From NCBI GenBank assembly GCA_018700055.1, contig JABISL010000005.1:1-64000 (forward strand): DNA of 64,000 bases. The letters run 5' to 3'. How positions within the stretch are numbered: the first letter of the stretch is position 1; every line of letters begins with the position of its first letter. The translations under genes and the position numbers were made by a program. Under the pieces are notes generated by a model. It was not told the DNA's origin, did not search any database, and saw nothing but the letters and a program-made list of their open reading frames with translations. The stretch is from a bacterium (GTDB lineage Bacteria > Margulisbacteria > Marinamargulisbacteria > UBA817 > JABISL01). Shown here piece by piece: positions 53,508-61,460 of the stretch.

Positions 53508-55340
53508 CTAGGCCTCTTCAGGGGCATCCGACTCGAATGAATACCCAAGCACCAAGCTCTGCTGTGCACTTGTTAGGAGAACAGACCCAACAACCTGCTC
53601 ACACAACACCTCATAGCCTAACGCTCTTAACCTAGACGCAAACGACCCCAGTTGATGACAAAGCAATTCAGAATCCGCCCCAAACGCCTCTTTTGCTAAC
53701 GTGATATGGGACGCTATCTTTGTATTTGCCCGGGCGACTTGCATACTCAAATAGTCACAGACAACATCATTTATTACCCCCCCTACCTTTTCTTTATACT
53801 CATTTCGTTTAGAGTCTTGATTAGAAGCCGCTATTACGCCTCCCGAAACACCCACTTCTTCTAAAAGACGCGTAATGTCCTCAAGCGGAACACCAAGCTC
53901 ACCAAACTTCGCAAGAATGCGGCCAGAAAAAAACACACTTCGCTTAGCAATCCGCGTAGCATCTCCATTACAAACGTCCTTGATCACCGAGAGCTGATTT
54001 TCAAGAAATGCATTCAAAACCTGAATGGCCCTCTCATGGCCATTTTCACCAAACTCATTCTCAAAATAAACATTAACAATGTTAGCCAACGTATCTTCAA
54101 CACCTTTGTCGTATTCCTTTCGTCGGAATTTATAAAAGTTAGAAAGCTCTTTTGACGGAACACCGTCATATAAAGAGGCCAACTGCACCTGTCCTGGCGA
54201 ACGCATCAAAGAATTAGTCGATTCTACTAAAGCACCCACATCCAACAAACTATCCATCAATGCTTGTTCTGAATTTACAGCGACCGCCTTGCCAGTATCA
54301 TCCCATTTATCCAAATCAGAATTTTCATCACAAAACTGAATCAAACTCGCACACATTACAGTGTATTGCCCCAGCCCAAAAACGCGATTCACAAACCGCT
54401 CCACAACCCTAAATAACGGCTCTTCTACCCTAGACTTAATTTCCTTAAAATGCCCCGCATTGTATAACCCAAACAATCCATTGAGTTCTTTTGAAACACC
54501 TTGAATTTCTTGATCCGCTACCTCTGCCATTTTCAATCCAGAAAAGACCTGTGACGCCTCATGTATATCTTCATAGCCCAGATGTAGTATTGAAATGGCT
54601 AGACGAAGCGTTTGCCCAACTTCTGGACTCGAGGTATCCGCATCTAGCTTGGGCAGAATTATTTCTTGCGCATAAAACTTAGCCCCGGGCACGTCCGTAT
54701 TAATATACTTCTCAAAATCAAGCCCATCCGCCGCTAGAAACCCGACAAACCCCTTTCTATCTTTTCCAAATTCCAAACAAACGTTCAAAAAGGCCCTAAA
54801 GTTGCCGATCAAACGAGAACAAGACATGGAGTCATTAAACAATGTCTGGTTAGAATACATACATAAATATTCCTCAAACTCTTTCCCTACACGAGCCCAA
54901 ATAGGAGACAAGTCTCCTTCATCTCCTTTTCTAACTTCACCGGTCATAACACCTAATACATCAGAAATATACCTAGTCGCCTCATCATGATTCTTATCAG
55001 GTAGCCCAGCTAGTTTAGTGAGCAAACTCTCCAACGTAGCCTTAGGTTGGCCCGAAGGCCTAAACAGATGCCCCGGCAAAACCAACTTAAGCCCCTCGCT
55101 TGAGGGAGTCGCTGTAGAAACGCCGTTAACCATATGAACATTATGCGGCCGTGTGACATCTACCATAGGGACTATAGCACCATCAGCATCCTCTTTATCT
55201 GAGTCCGCACCCCCTAATTCAAAATCCTTGTCAGACTTCAAAAATTCAGAAATAGAATGCTCGTTTAAATCAGCACCTTTTGGTCTTGGTAGCGCACCTT
55301 TAACCATACCCTGTCGTATATGAATCATCTGTTCATCCAT
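53508..55340 (-). CDS. Orphan 610 aa acidic helical protein
   Basis: No family recognised. An acidic, predominantly helical cytoplasmic-looking protein without signal peptide or membrane segment. The N-terminal 80 residues are charged and contain ELGGADSDKEDADGAIVPMV, and the bulk is Leu-rich amphipathic helix. The start is uncertain: TTG at 55362-55364 gives eight more residues, while the ATG at 55338-55340 has a weak TTGGA upstream; I used the ATG. A plus-strand coding-like frame overlaps its 5' end. Length and composition resemble the other orphan proteins of the window (566 and 675 aa), but I see no clear shared motif. Confidence 0.7.
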   Translation of the reverse strand: MDEQMIHIRQGMVKGALPRPKGADLNEHSISEFLKSDKDFELGGADSDKEDADGAIVPMVDVTRPHNVHMVNGVSTATPSSEGLKLVLPGHLFRPSGQPKATLESLLTKLAGLPDKNHDEATRYISDVLGVMTGEVRKGDEGDLSPIWARVGKEFEEYLCMYSNQTLFNDSMSCSRLIGNFRAFLNVCLEFGKDRKGFVGFLAADGLDFEKYINTDVPGAKFYAQEIILPKLDADTSSPEVGQTLRLAISILHLGYEDIHEASQVFSGLKMAEVADQEIQGVSKELNGLFGLYNAGHFKEIKSRVEEPLFRVVERFVNRVFGLGQYTVMCASLIQFCDENSDLDKWDDTGKAVAVNSEQALMDSLLDVGALVESTNSLMRSPGQVQLASLYDGVPSKELSNFYKFRRKEYDKGVEDTLANIVNVYFENEFGENGHERAIQVLNAFLENQLSVIKDVCNGDATRIAKRSVFFSGRILAKFGELGVPLEDITRLLEEVGVSGGVIAASNQDSKRNEYKEKVGGVINDVVCDYLSMQVARANTKIASHITLAKEAFGADSELLCHQLGSFASRLRALGYEVLCEQVVGSVLLTSAQQSLVLGYSFESDAPEEA

Positions 55341-55632
55341 AAAGTCATCCAAGGCCTCAACCAATCAAACAGACAAAATTCAAGAGCTAGAACGCCTTAT
55401 ATTACAAAAAGACCAACTAATAAAATCAATCGAACATGCAATAGAAAAAGCAACCAAATCCGCTAAATCAGAAGATCAAAACCCCCGCATGATCCTCCTA
55501 AAAAAAATGTTGGAAATGACCATTTATTATCAAAACATCATAGTCGACACAACATACCAGGACCCCGCTAATCTACCGCCCTTAAAAAAAGGAACCCTGG
55601 CCCCCAAACACATACGAAGACAAATTAATTAA
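55324..55632 (+). pseudogene. Coding-like frame without a standard start codon
   Basis: An open frame of 102 codons follows a TGA at 55321-55323 and ends at TAA 55630-55632. It reads like a real protein: a charged coiled-coil start (TDKIQELERLILQKDQLIK), then MLEMTIYYQNIIVDTTYQD and a basic end (LKKGTLAPKHIRRQIN). No ATG, GTG or TTG occurs before codon 56 (ATG at 55489), from which only 47 residues would be made. Either it starts at ATT/ATA, is a 5'-truncated remnant, or a sequencing difference separates it from a start. It overlaps the start region of the 610 aa gene on the opposite strand by up to 17 bases (or 41 if TTG is used). Confidence 0.4.
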
Positions 55633-55654
55633 AAATTGATCGGCTCGCCAAATA
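55632..55654. repeat. Possible degenerate tail of the structured repeat
   Basis: AAAATTGATC and TCGCCAAATA match the end of module B copy 2 at 19 of 23 positions, and GAAATGAGG right after matches copy 1. As with copies 1 and 2 it abuts the stop codon of a minus-strand gene, here lexA (10 bases away). The rest of the element is absent. Confidence 0.35.
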
Positions 55655-55663
55655 GAAATGAGG

Positions 55664-56269
55664 CTACAGGTAAGAGAATACGCCTCTTACTTTTCCTTCT
55701 ATTTGAAGCGCTTCAGGGTCTACAACAATGGGTGCGTATATTGTGTTCAAGGACAATAGTAGAACAGGCCCTTTATCTTCATATTGAAGCCGTTTAATCA
55801 TGGACTCACCATTCACGGCACATATCACTACATCACCATTTTGAGCATGGTGCGTCTTGCGACAAAGGACATAGTCACCATCATGAATACGAGGCTCCAT
55901 CGAATCCCCTTTGGCTTTCACAAAAAAAGCCTCCTCACTATTAAACCCCAACATCCGACTCCCAAAGGGAATACGGTCTACAGGGTTGCCATCTAACAAC
56001 GTGCCATTCGGGCCACACTTCGCCAAACCATACATATTAAGATAAGCCACTTGTTTTTCGGCGCCACCACCCATCACCTGATAGTCACGGGGATTACTCG
56101 GGTTCCGCCTTAGGTAGCCTTTCTTTTCTAACTGCTGAACATGATGATGAACAACACTCGGCGATGAGATATCCAAGCGGTCTTGCAGCTCACGAATTGT
56201 AAGCGGCTCATCAATTGTATCTATTAAAACGGCTAGCAAAGATTGCTGAACATCACTTAGAGGTTTCAT
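55664..56269 (-). CDS. lexA: LexA-family repressor with autoprotease domain
   Basis: SOS-type transcriptional repressor of 201 aa from the ATG at 56267-56269; the longer open frame upstream is not conserved in style. A winged helix at residues 1-65 (LTIRELQDRLDISSPSVVHH then HVQQLEKKGYLRR) is followed by the S24 peptidase domain. The cleavage region is GLAKCGPNG, a Cys-Gly pair as in UmuD rather than the usual Ala-Gly. The catalytic serine is in VKAKGDSMEPRIHDGDYVL and the lysine in GESMIKRLQYEDKG. Divergent from a Cas2/SinR-like gene, with a 145-base shared control region. It probably represses its own gene and DNA-damage genes elsewhere. Confidence 0.9.
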   Translation of the reverse strand: MKPLSDVQQSLLAVLIDTIDEPLTIRELQDRLDISSPSVVHHHVQQLEKKGYLRRNPSNPRDYQVMGGGAEKQVAYLNMYGLAKCGPNGTLLDGNPVDRIPFGSRMLGFNSEEAFFVKAKGDSMEPRIHDGDYVLCRKTHHAQNGDVVICAVNGESMIKRLQYEDKGPVLLLSLNTIYAPIVVDPEALQIEGKVRGVFSYL

Positions 56270-56278
56270 AACAGAAAC

Positions 56279-56300
56279 AATCGTATCATAAGCCCTAAAT
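56279..56300 (-). promoter_or_regulatory. Putative lexA promoter
   Basis: On the minus strand TTGTAA (56302-56307 region) is followed by 16 bases and TACGAT, with the ATG ten bases further on, so the leader would be only a few bases. Coordinates are approximate. It lies back to back with the promoter of the divergent gene. Confidence 0.35.
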
Positions 56301-56314
56301 ATTACAAGAACGCA

Positions 56315-56343
56315 TTGACCTGTTCTATGTTTTGTTCTACTAT
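56315..56343 (+). promoter_or_regulatory. Promoter of the Cas2/SinR-like gene with repeated GTTC
   Basis: TTGACC (56315-56320), a 17-base spacer and TACTAT (56338-56343) form a strong sigma-70-type promoter. The spacer contains a direct repeat of TGTTCT separated by TGTTCTATGTTTTGTTCT spacing (12-base period), and GAAC occurs just upstream at 56308-56311, so LexA-type binding here is plausible. The leader of about 65 bases contains a GTGGG-CAA-CCCAC hairpin. Confidence 0.5.
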
Positions 56344-56414
56344 TCCAAAGGCGATTTAGAGAAGTGGGCAACCCACATTTTAGACTCAAACGCCATCTCA
56401 GAAGGAGGATAATT

Positions 56415-56714
56415 ATGAACTGTTATATTGTTTCTTATGATGGGGAAAACCCAACTCATTACTATGCCATATTCAAAACCCTTAAAAAATGCCGCGCGAT
56501 ATCCAAACTCCATACCGGAATGTGGGTTATCCTTAGCAAAAACACATTAATGCAAATCCATGAACAACTAAAAAAAGTAGTTGGAAATGATGAATCCATT
56601 CTCATCTATCAGGTGGGGCGAAAATCATTGGACCATTGGCAGAACCATCCCGCAATAAAACAGGCGGCGACCAAGACCAATACCGAAAACCCAATGGTAT
56701 ACGGAAAAGTATGA
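56415..56714 (+). CDS. Stand-alone Cas2/SinR-like small protein
   Basis: A 99 aa protein starting at an ATG nine bases after GGAGG; a longer frame from 56364 is not supported. MNCYIVSYDGENPTHYYAIF places an aspartate at the end of strand 1, as in Cas2, SinR-like and VapD-like ferredoxin-fold proteins. SKLHTGMWVILSKNTLMQIH and LKKVVGNDESILIYQV follow the same strand-helix order, and the tail (WQNHPAIKQAA) is polar. No Cas1 gene or CRISPR array is in the window, so a CRISPR role is unlikely. It is transcribed divergently from lexA with its promoter inside the shared region, suggesting DNA-damage control. It could be a toxin-like RNase or an inert structural homologue; activity is unproven. Confidence 0.7.
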   Translation: MNCYIVSYDGENPTHYYAIFKTLKKCRAISKLHTGMWVILSKNTLMQIHEQLKKVVGNDESILIYQVGRKSLDHWQNHPAIKQAATKTNTENPMVYGKV

Positions 56715-56749
56715 TGGCCTTACGACAATGGAAAAACAATATCCTAAAA

Positions 56750-57568
56750 TTAAGTTATACGAATGCGATACCGCTTACCAGCCAACGTAAAGTTATAGCC
56801 AGCACATCGAAGCGCAATGCCATCACCATCCCAGCGACGTCCACCATACGGTCGGTCACCCCAAATAGGCGCCAAGTGCTTGGCCGCGTGAACTCGAATT
56901 TGATGCCGGCGTCCGGTAAAAATAAACACCGAGTACTCTGCTTCTGTACCATTCCCAGATCGACGAATAAAGAGCGAGTGCGCTGGTTTACCGGTCTCAG
57001 ACTCAAAGGCCCGCTGCCCAAAGTCCAAACTTGTCTTAACCCGCTTATATTGAGGTAATCCAGGCTTGTCCCATATCGTTGCTACATACCATTTTTGAAT
57101 CTTTCGATCTCGAGTTAAACGAAACAACCCTTTCTCAATCGCCTTATTCTTGGGGTACAAGACTAATCCAGACACCAACTTATCTAATCGAGTAATCGGC
57201 GGAGGCGAGTAGCCTTCGCCTAAATACTGTCCCACTCCATAGCTCAGATTGTTAAACAAACTAATATGAGTAGGTCCAACAACCACCCCGTTTGGCTTAA
57301 AAACCGCCAAAAGGTTGTCATCTTCGAATATCACCTGATCCTGAGTAATCGCATATCGAGCCCCAGGGGACTCATCCCAAAACACACGCAAGGCTTGCCC
57401 AGACTCAAGTTCAAACGAGGGATCCTGCATAAGTTTTTTCCCAAACCAAACACCACCATCTTCCAAGAGCTGTGCGGCATCCAACATCCCCGGAAGTAGA
57501 TCCTGAAGACAGTCCAAAACAGACTGATTTTTAGCGGACAAAATATGAAGGGGGTTAGGTAATACCAT
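56750..57568 (-). CDS. RluA-family pseudouridine synthase
   Basis: A 272 aa enzyme that isomerises specific uridines in RNA. The catalytic aspartate is in ITRLDKLVSGLVLYPKN near residue 120 (family R-L-D), followed by KIQKWYVATIWDKPGLP and FIFTGRRHQIRVHAAKHLAP near 218, then GDRPYGG. An N-terminal S4-like region is poorly conserved. The RNA target cannot be read. It is convergent with the Cas2/SinR-like gene and lies 6 bases downstream of the DMT transporter gene on the same strand. Confidence 0.85.
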   Translation of the reverse strand: MVLPNPLHILSAKNQSVLDCLQDLLPGMLDAAQLLEDGGVWFGKKLMQDPSFELESGQALRVFWDESPGARYAITQDQVIFEDDNLLAVFKPNGVVVGPTHISLFNNLSYGVGQYLGEGYSPPPITRLDKLVSGLVLYPKNKAIEKGLFRLTRDRKIQKWYVATIWDKPGLPQYKRVKTSLDFGQRAFESETGKPAHSLFIRRSGNGTEAEYSVFIFTGRRHQIRVHAAKHLAPIWGDRPYGGRRWDGDGIALRCAGYNFTLAGKRYRIRIT

Positions 57569-57574
57569 ATAAGA

Positions 57575-58414
57575 TTATTGATACCTCGAAATAACGCCTA
57601 AGGACAAAACAACCAAGAGAATACCCACCATCCCGACAAGGTTAACCACCTCACCAAAGAATAACGTCCCACTAATATACATCAGCGGTATACTCACTAA
57701 CATCATCATGGAAGACACACCTGCTGGCGCATACTTAAACCCTAGAGTGAAGCAAAGCTGTCCGCACAATCCCACAGACCCCATTACCAACAACAGTCCC
57801 AACTGAGTCATTGTTGGAGCGATACCTATCGCCACTGTTGGAATCCCCGTCAACACAGCTGCTACAGCATAGGTCGCAATCACAATCGAATACGTATCAT
57901 TTGTTCGCCTGAGCTCTTTGAGTGTCAGGTAGACCCCCATGTTAAAAAACGATCCCAATAACGCATACCCTTCACCTATAGATATCTCCCAAAGGTTAGT
58001 CGGTTGAATCACAAAATATAGACCAACAAACGCCAATGGCACCGCCGCTATGGACCACTTATGAGGTCTTTCCTTAAATACAAAAGCAGCGGCGATAAAC
58101 GCCCAAAGTGTAGAGCATTCAAATATCAATGTGGACTTCCCTACATCACCTAATCGAAACGCATTAAACAAGCAAAACATCGCTAACAATCCAAAGGTAA
58201 TACGTGCCGCCAACACCCCCCACCTGTCTATCGAAAAAGACTTCCGCATAAGTATAAAGAACGGTATCAAATACAATGGCCCAGCAACAAAGCGAGCCAT
58301 CATCACCATGGGAACTGGCACTACGCCGCTCAACACTTTTGCTAAGCTAAAACTCCCCATAAAAAACAAATTCGCCATGAGCAATATTAATGGACCTATA
58401 TACTTGGATTGCAT
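57575..58414 (-). CDS. EamA/DMT-family transporter
   Basis: A 279 aa polytopic protein with ten predicted helices in two EamA repeats of five; the first ends near FVGLYFVIQPTNLWEIS, the second near the C-terminus with GMVGILLVVLSLGVISRYQ. NAFRLGDVGKSTLIFECSTL contains the conserved middle helix pattern. Drug/metabolite transporters of this group export amino acids, nucleotides or drugs; the substrate is unknown. A second, related EamA protein lies at 60.4 kb. Confidence 0.88.
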   Translation of the reverse strand: MQSKYIGPLILLMANLFFMGSFSLAKVLSGVVPVPMVMMARFVAGPLYLIPFFILMRKSFSIDRWGVLAARITFGLLAMFCLFNAFRLGDVGKSTLIFECSTLWAFIAAAFVFKERPHKWSIAAVPLAFVGLYFVIQPTNLWEISIGEGYALLGSFFNMGVYLTLKELRRTNDTYSIVIATYAVAAVLTGIPTVAIGIAPTMTQLGLLLVMGSVGLCGQLCFTLGFKYAPAGVSSMMMLVSIPLMYISGTLFFGEVVNLVGMVGILLVVLSLGVISRYQ

Positions 58415-58495
58415 ACGAACATTTAATCAGTAAGCACCCGTTTTAACCATACTTTTGCATTCTACACACTTATCCCATAGACTCTTCAAAGAAAA

Positions 58496-59062
58496 ATGAT
58501 GCCCATTTCTACCGAAATTATTTATTTAGATGCCACTGACTCTACAATGAATGTAGCCAAAGATATTTGGAAGTCTAGAGACGGCAAGATCAACACCCCT
58601 ATTGTTGTCATTGCAAGGCAACAAGAAAATGGACGCGGTCGTATGGGAAAGAAGTGGGTTTCTACTGAAAAAGGCGGCCTGTATTATTCACTCCTAATCA
58701 AATCACCAAACTTTGGGTGGGATGACATCGAACGAATCCAGCTGGAGGTAGCGGCAATTACGAGCCAAGTCATTAATACCGTATCCGGGGTCCAAACGAC
58801 TGTTAAACACCCTAATGACGTCATGTTAAATGGACTAAAAGTCGCAGGAATATTACTTGAATCATCCAGCAATGGCACCGCAAAAAAACCTGACTACGTC
58901 ATCGTCGGGATCGGTATTAACCTCAATCAAAACACGTTTAACGGACCGCTAGAGACTATTGCCATTTCAATCAAACAAGTAACAAACAAATCAACTCTAG
59001 AAAAGACAATTACAGACCCTTTAACGCAAAAAATTACCGCCTTAATCTCACCCACTAATTGA
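58496..59062 (+). CDS. birA: Biotin-[acetyl-CoA-carboxylase] ligase, catalytic domain only
   Basis: Attaches biotin to the carboxyl carrier protein. DATDSTMNVAKDIW near residue 11, ARQQENGRGRMGKKWVS near 39 (GRGR-x-G biotinyl-AMP loop), VKHPNDVMLNGLKVAGILLE near 102 (usual KWPND is KHPND) and YVIVGIGINLNQN near 135. At 188 aa it lacks both the N-terminal DNA-binding domain and most of the C-terminal domain, so it cannot be a biotin repressor. A TAGACT hexamer lies 12 bases before the ATG. The beta-barrel candidate follows; its -35 element overlaps this stop. Confidence 0.88.
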   Translation: MMPISTEIIYLDATDSTMNVAKDIWKSRDGKINTPIVVIARQQENGRGRMGKKWVSTEKGGLYYSLLIKSPNFGWDDIERIQLEVAAITSQVINTVSGVQTTVKHPNDVMLNGLKVAGILLESSSNGTAKKPDYVIVGIGINLNQNTFNGPLETIAISIKQVTNKSTLEKTITDPLTQKITALISPTN

Positions 59063-59094
59063 GAACCGGCACGGCATCTGTGTATACTAAGTCT
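59059..59094 (+). promoter_or_regulatory. Promoter of the 59.1 kb beta-barrel gene, leaderless geometry
   Basis: TTGAGA (59059-59064), an 18-base spacer and TATACT (59083-59088) are followed by exactly six bases to the ATG at 59095. The -35 overlaps the birA stop codon. The longer in-frame start at 59059 would place the promoter inside the coding region. Confidence 0.5.
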
Positions 59095-59781
59095 ATGGGG
59101 TCCTTCAACAAATTTCGTTTTCTATTACTAATCGCAACCGTTGCCCTATTGCCTATAGGAACATTAGCGAATAATGAAAGTAAGCCCAACAATCTTCTCT
59201 CATTCCTAGAGCCTGAAGGATCGACTACTCACTGGGGATTTCATTTCGATATGGGTACCATTTCACTAAGTGACAGCGCCGACAGCCTCTATATAGGTGA
59301 GTTTGATACGGGCTGGGGAATTGGCGGACGCTATGCAGTCTTATTCCCCTTATCAGAAGGGATCAAATGGGGCGGCAACTTTAACTTCACCTGGAATACC
59401 ATGGAAGGCGATGTCTACAGCTTGGACGCATTTAACCCTGGATTTGGCCCAATCCTAGAAGTAGAAGTCGGTACTAGCAAAGTCTTAGCCCACTTCAATT
59501 ACAATATGGGCTGGGCAGATACAATACAGGAAGCCGAGAGTTGCTCTGACGTAATTTGTCCTAGCGGCAGTAACATCGTCAATATTAGGGGCTGGGAAAT
59601 TGGTGTAGAAGCACTGATACCTGTAGACAACATGGTCGTTGGCCCTTACCTAGCAATTGGCTCCCAGTCTTTTATTGACTTCCCTTACAACGACCTCAAC
59701 CAATTCACCTCAAGCTATGAGCTCAAAGGCATTAACATCGACACCACCTACACCCACATTGGTGTGACGGTAGAGCTATAA
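59095..59781 (+). CDS. Outer membrane beta-barrel-like protein
   Basis: About 228 aa from the ATG at 59095 (MGSFNKFRFLLLIATVALL then PIGTLANNE, a signal peptide). The mature part has eight or so amphipathic strands with Gly/aromatic alternation (HWGFHFDMGTISLS, GIGGRYAVLFPL, KWGGNFNFTWNTM, VLAHFNYNMGWAD) and ends in a hydrophobic residue (HIGVTVEL). One cysteine pair (SCSDVICPSG) in a loop may form a disulfide. No named family. Its end is followed by a hairpin shared with the convergent ORF6N gene. Confidence 0.72.
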   Translation: MGSFNKFRFLLLIATVALLPIGTLANNESKPNNLLSFLEPEGSTTHWGFHFDMGTISLSDSADSLYIGEFDTGWGIGGRYAVLFPLSEGIKWGGNFNFTWNTMEGDVYSLDAFNPGFGPILEVEVGTSKVLAHFNYNMGWADTIQEAESCSDVICPSGSNIVNIRGWEIGVEALIPVDNMVVGPYLAIGSQSFIDFPYNDLNQFTSSYELKGINIDTTYTHIGVTVEL

Positions 59782-59820
59782 CCACCTCCTGTCTGAAACT
59801 ACCCTTCTAGTTTTCGGTGG
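59782..59820. terminator. Possible bidirectional terminator hairpin
   Basis: CCACC (59782-59786) pairs with GGTGG (59816-59820), enclosing a second stem AAACTA/TAGTTT around a CCCTTC loop. It sits between the convergent beta-barrel and ORF6N genes and overlaps the ORF6N stop. There is no strong T-run, so termination efficiency is uncertain. Confidence 0.4.
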
Positions 59821-60334
59821 GGCCTTCCTCTATTTTCACAAATCCAAATTGCTTCTTCGTGTCATCGACTTCAAACATATGCCTTATGGCTTCAAATACT
59901 ACTTTAAATTGTTGATCATATTTTCGTTCTATTCGATCAATATTGTCACGCAAATCTTTATGATTATTTAACAATTCTCTAAGCTTCACAAAAGTTCGAA
60001 TAATCTGAAGATTAACTTGAATAGCTCTTTTACTTTTTAGAACACTCGAAAGCATCGCAACACCTTGTTCAGAAAAGGCATATGGCATAGTTCCTCCAAA
60101 GTACTGCATCGAAGGGGTCACATTTTGTGACACCATACTTTCAGCCTCTGCTTTCGTTAACTGAAACATAAAGTCCCCAGGAAATCTTTCAATATTTCGC
60201 TTCACTTGCTGCCTTAAAGCCTTGGGTTTTGCCTGGTATAAGTCAGCCAGGTCTTTATCCAACATAACCCGTTTCCCCCGAACAATGTAAATTTGCGAAA
60301 CAATCGTCTCTTCATCAAAAACAGCTAAAGTCAT
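59807..60334 (-). CDS. ORF6N domain protein (phage-type DNA-binding)
   Basis: A 175 aa protein. Residues about 10-95 form an ORF6N domain (IYIVRGKRVMLDKDLADLYQ, then RNIERFPGDFMFQLTKAEAE, and YAFSEQGVAMLSSVLKSKRA). The C-terminus is a coiled coil (HKDLRDNIDRIERKYDQQFK). ORF6N proteins are common in phages and integrated elements, usually as antirepressor-like or toxin-linked DNA binders. It is a lone phage-like gene; no integrase or phage structural gene is adjacent. It hints that the 59.8-61.5 kb stretch has seen mobile DNA. Confidence 0.88.
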   Translation of the reverse strand: MTLAVFDEETIVSQIYIVRGKRVMLDKDLADLYQAKPKALRQQVKRNIERFPGDFMFQLTKAEAESMVSQNVTPSMQYFGGTMPYAFSEQGVAMLSSVLKSKRAIQVNLQIIRTFVKLRELLNNHKDLRDNIDRIERKYDQQFKVVFEAIRHMFEVDDTKKQFGFVKIEEGPTEN

Positions 60335-60395
60335 ACATCAAGCTCCCCAACAGCAATTAATCTGTCAATTAAATAAGGTGCTTTTAGATTATAAA

Positions 60396-61244
60396 CTAGG
60401 CCGCTTTTGTTCGCAACGTGGTATACGTTGCACTAGCAAAAATAACCAATCCCCCAAGCGCTGTGTACATATCCAGACCTTCCTGAAAAAACATCCAGCC
60501 AAAAATAGCTGAAAAGACTAACGTACTGAAGTCTATCGGCGTTAGCACAGTAAGCGGTGCTCGTTCAAAGGCTTCGAGTAAAACCAAGTGCGCCACCAAT
60601 GTCATCAAGCCAATAAGCACCAATAATCCCCACTGACTCATTGAAGGAACGGTCCAATCAGGAAGTGCCCAAGTGGCGGATAAGAATATAAAACTCAATG
60701 ACAGATAAAACACTAACCCACCGTGAGACTGTTTCCCAGACAAATGCTTAGACACAACCATTCCCCCAGCCCAGAACAATGCACATAAGAATGCCAACCA
60801 AATATGAGGATCAATCTCTCTTAACCCAGGTCGCGTTACGATCACCGAGCCTAACAATCCACCCACAATACCAACTATCCGTGGACCAGTGAGTCGATCT
60901 CCTAAGAATATAACACTCAATAATGCCGCAAAAATTGGCGCCGAAAATCCAACGGCATACAAATCAGCTAATGGAACGTATTCCAAAATAGACAACCATA
61001 CGGATACGGCTGAAAAAAAGAATAGACTCCGCATCGCATACCACTTCCATAGATGTCTTGGCACAGCCAGCTCTTTTCGTATCCAGAGCCATGGAAGCAA
61101 CACAGAGATAATCACACAGCTCCGCAACATAATGATCTGAGTAGCCGATAATCCGCCCTCAACCAATATCCGCGCAATCACGTCTGTTAGGGGCATCAAA
61201 AAGCAAAATAGGCCCATATATAAACAGCCAGCTAAGTATCTCAT
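60396..61244 (-). CDS. EamA/DMT-family transporter (second copy)
   Basis: A 282 aa polytopic protein with ten helices in two EamA repeats: LMPLTDVIARILVEGGLSAT with the charged loop after TM1, LEYVPLADLYAVGFSAPIFA for the first repeat, and LEAFERAPLTVLTPIDFSTL for the second. Related to but distinct from the 57.6 kb transporter. TATCCT ends six bases before the ATG, the same leaderless spacing seen elsewhere, though GAGG within that gap could also serve as a ribosome site. The substrate is unknown. Confidence 0.88.
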   Translation of the reverse strand: MRYLAGCLYMGLFCFLMPLTDVIARILVEGGLSATQIIMLRSCVIISVLLPWLWIRKELAVPRHLWKWYAMRSLFFFSAVSVWLSILEYVPLADLYAVGFSAPIFAALLSVIFLGDRLTGPRIVGIVGGLLGSVIVTRPGLREIDPHIWLAFLCALFWAGGMVVSKHLSGKQSHGGLVFYLSLSFIFLSATWALPDWTVPSMSQWGLLVLIGLMTLVAHLVLLEAFERAPLTVLTPIDFSTLVFSAIFGWMFFQEGLDMYTALGGLVIFASATYTTLRTKAA

Positions 61245-61320
61245 TGCCTCAGGATATCACATTCCCATTTTGACTTTGACACACCCATCGTTCCTACCTA
61301 TAATATTGAAACTAATTTGA

Positions 61321-61394
61321 TGGGGCGTAGCCAAGCGGCAAGGCATCGGGTTTTGGTCTCGTGATCGTTGGTTCGAATCCAGCCGCCCCAGCCA
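61321..61394 (+). tRNA. trnQ: tRNA-Gln(UUG), CCA encoded
   Basis: A complete cloverleaf: acceptor TGGGGCG pairs with CGCCCCA, D-arm GCC/GGC, anticodon stem TCGGG/CTCGT with one T-T mismatch and a G-T wobble, loop TTTTGGT giving anticodon TTG at 61353-61355, T-arm GTTGG/CCAGC with loop TTCGAAT, discriminator G and encoded CCA. The TGGGG start is typical for glutamine tRNA. The weak outer anticodon-stem pair is the only irregularity. Confidence 0.93.
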
Positions 61395-61460
61395 ACTACT
61401 TTTTGAGCACAAAATTATAATTAGCCCTATGCTTTAAATATAGAGTTGAGCTCAAAACCA

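Noticed and set aside
56362-56395. Start of module B (GAAGTGGGCAA) upstream of the Cas2-like gene
   Set aside because: Eleven bases match but the sequence then diverges, and here the bases form a local GTGGG/CCCAC hairpin not present in module B.
56415-56714. CRISPR-Cas locus suggested by the Cas2-like gene
   Set aside because: No repeat-spacer array and no cas1 or effector gene is visible anywhere in the window.
56636-57058. 140-codon plus-strand frame opposite the RluA gene
   Set aside because: It is a shadow of the RluA coding region, with unnatural composition and no ribosome site.
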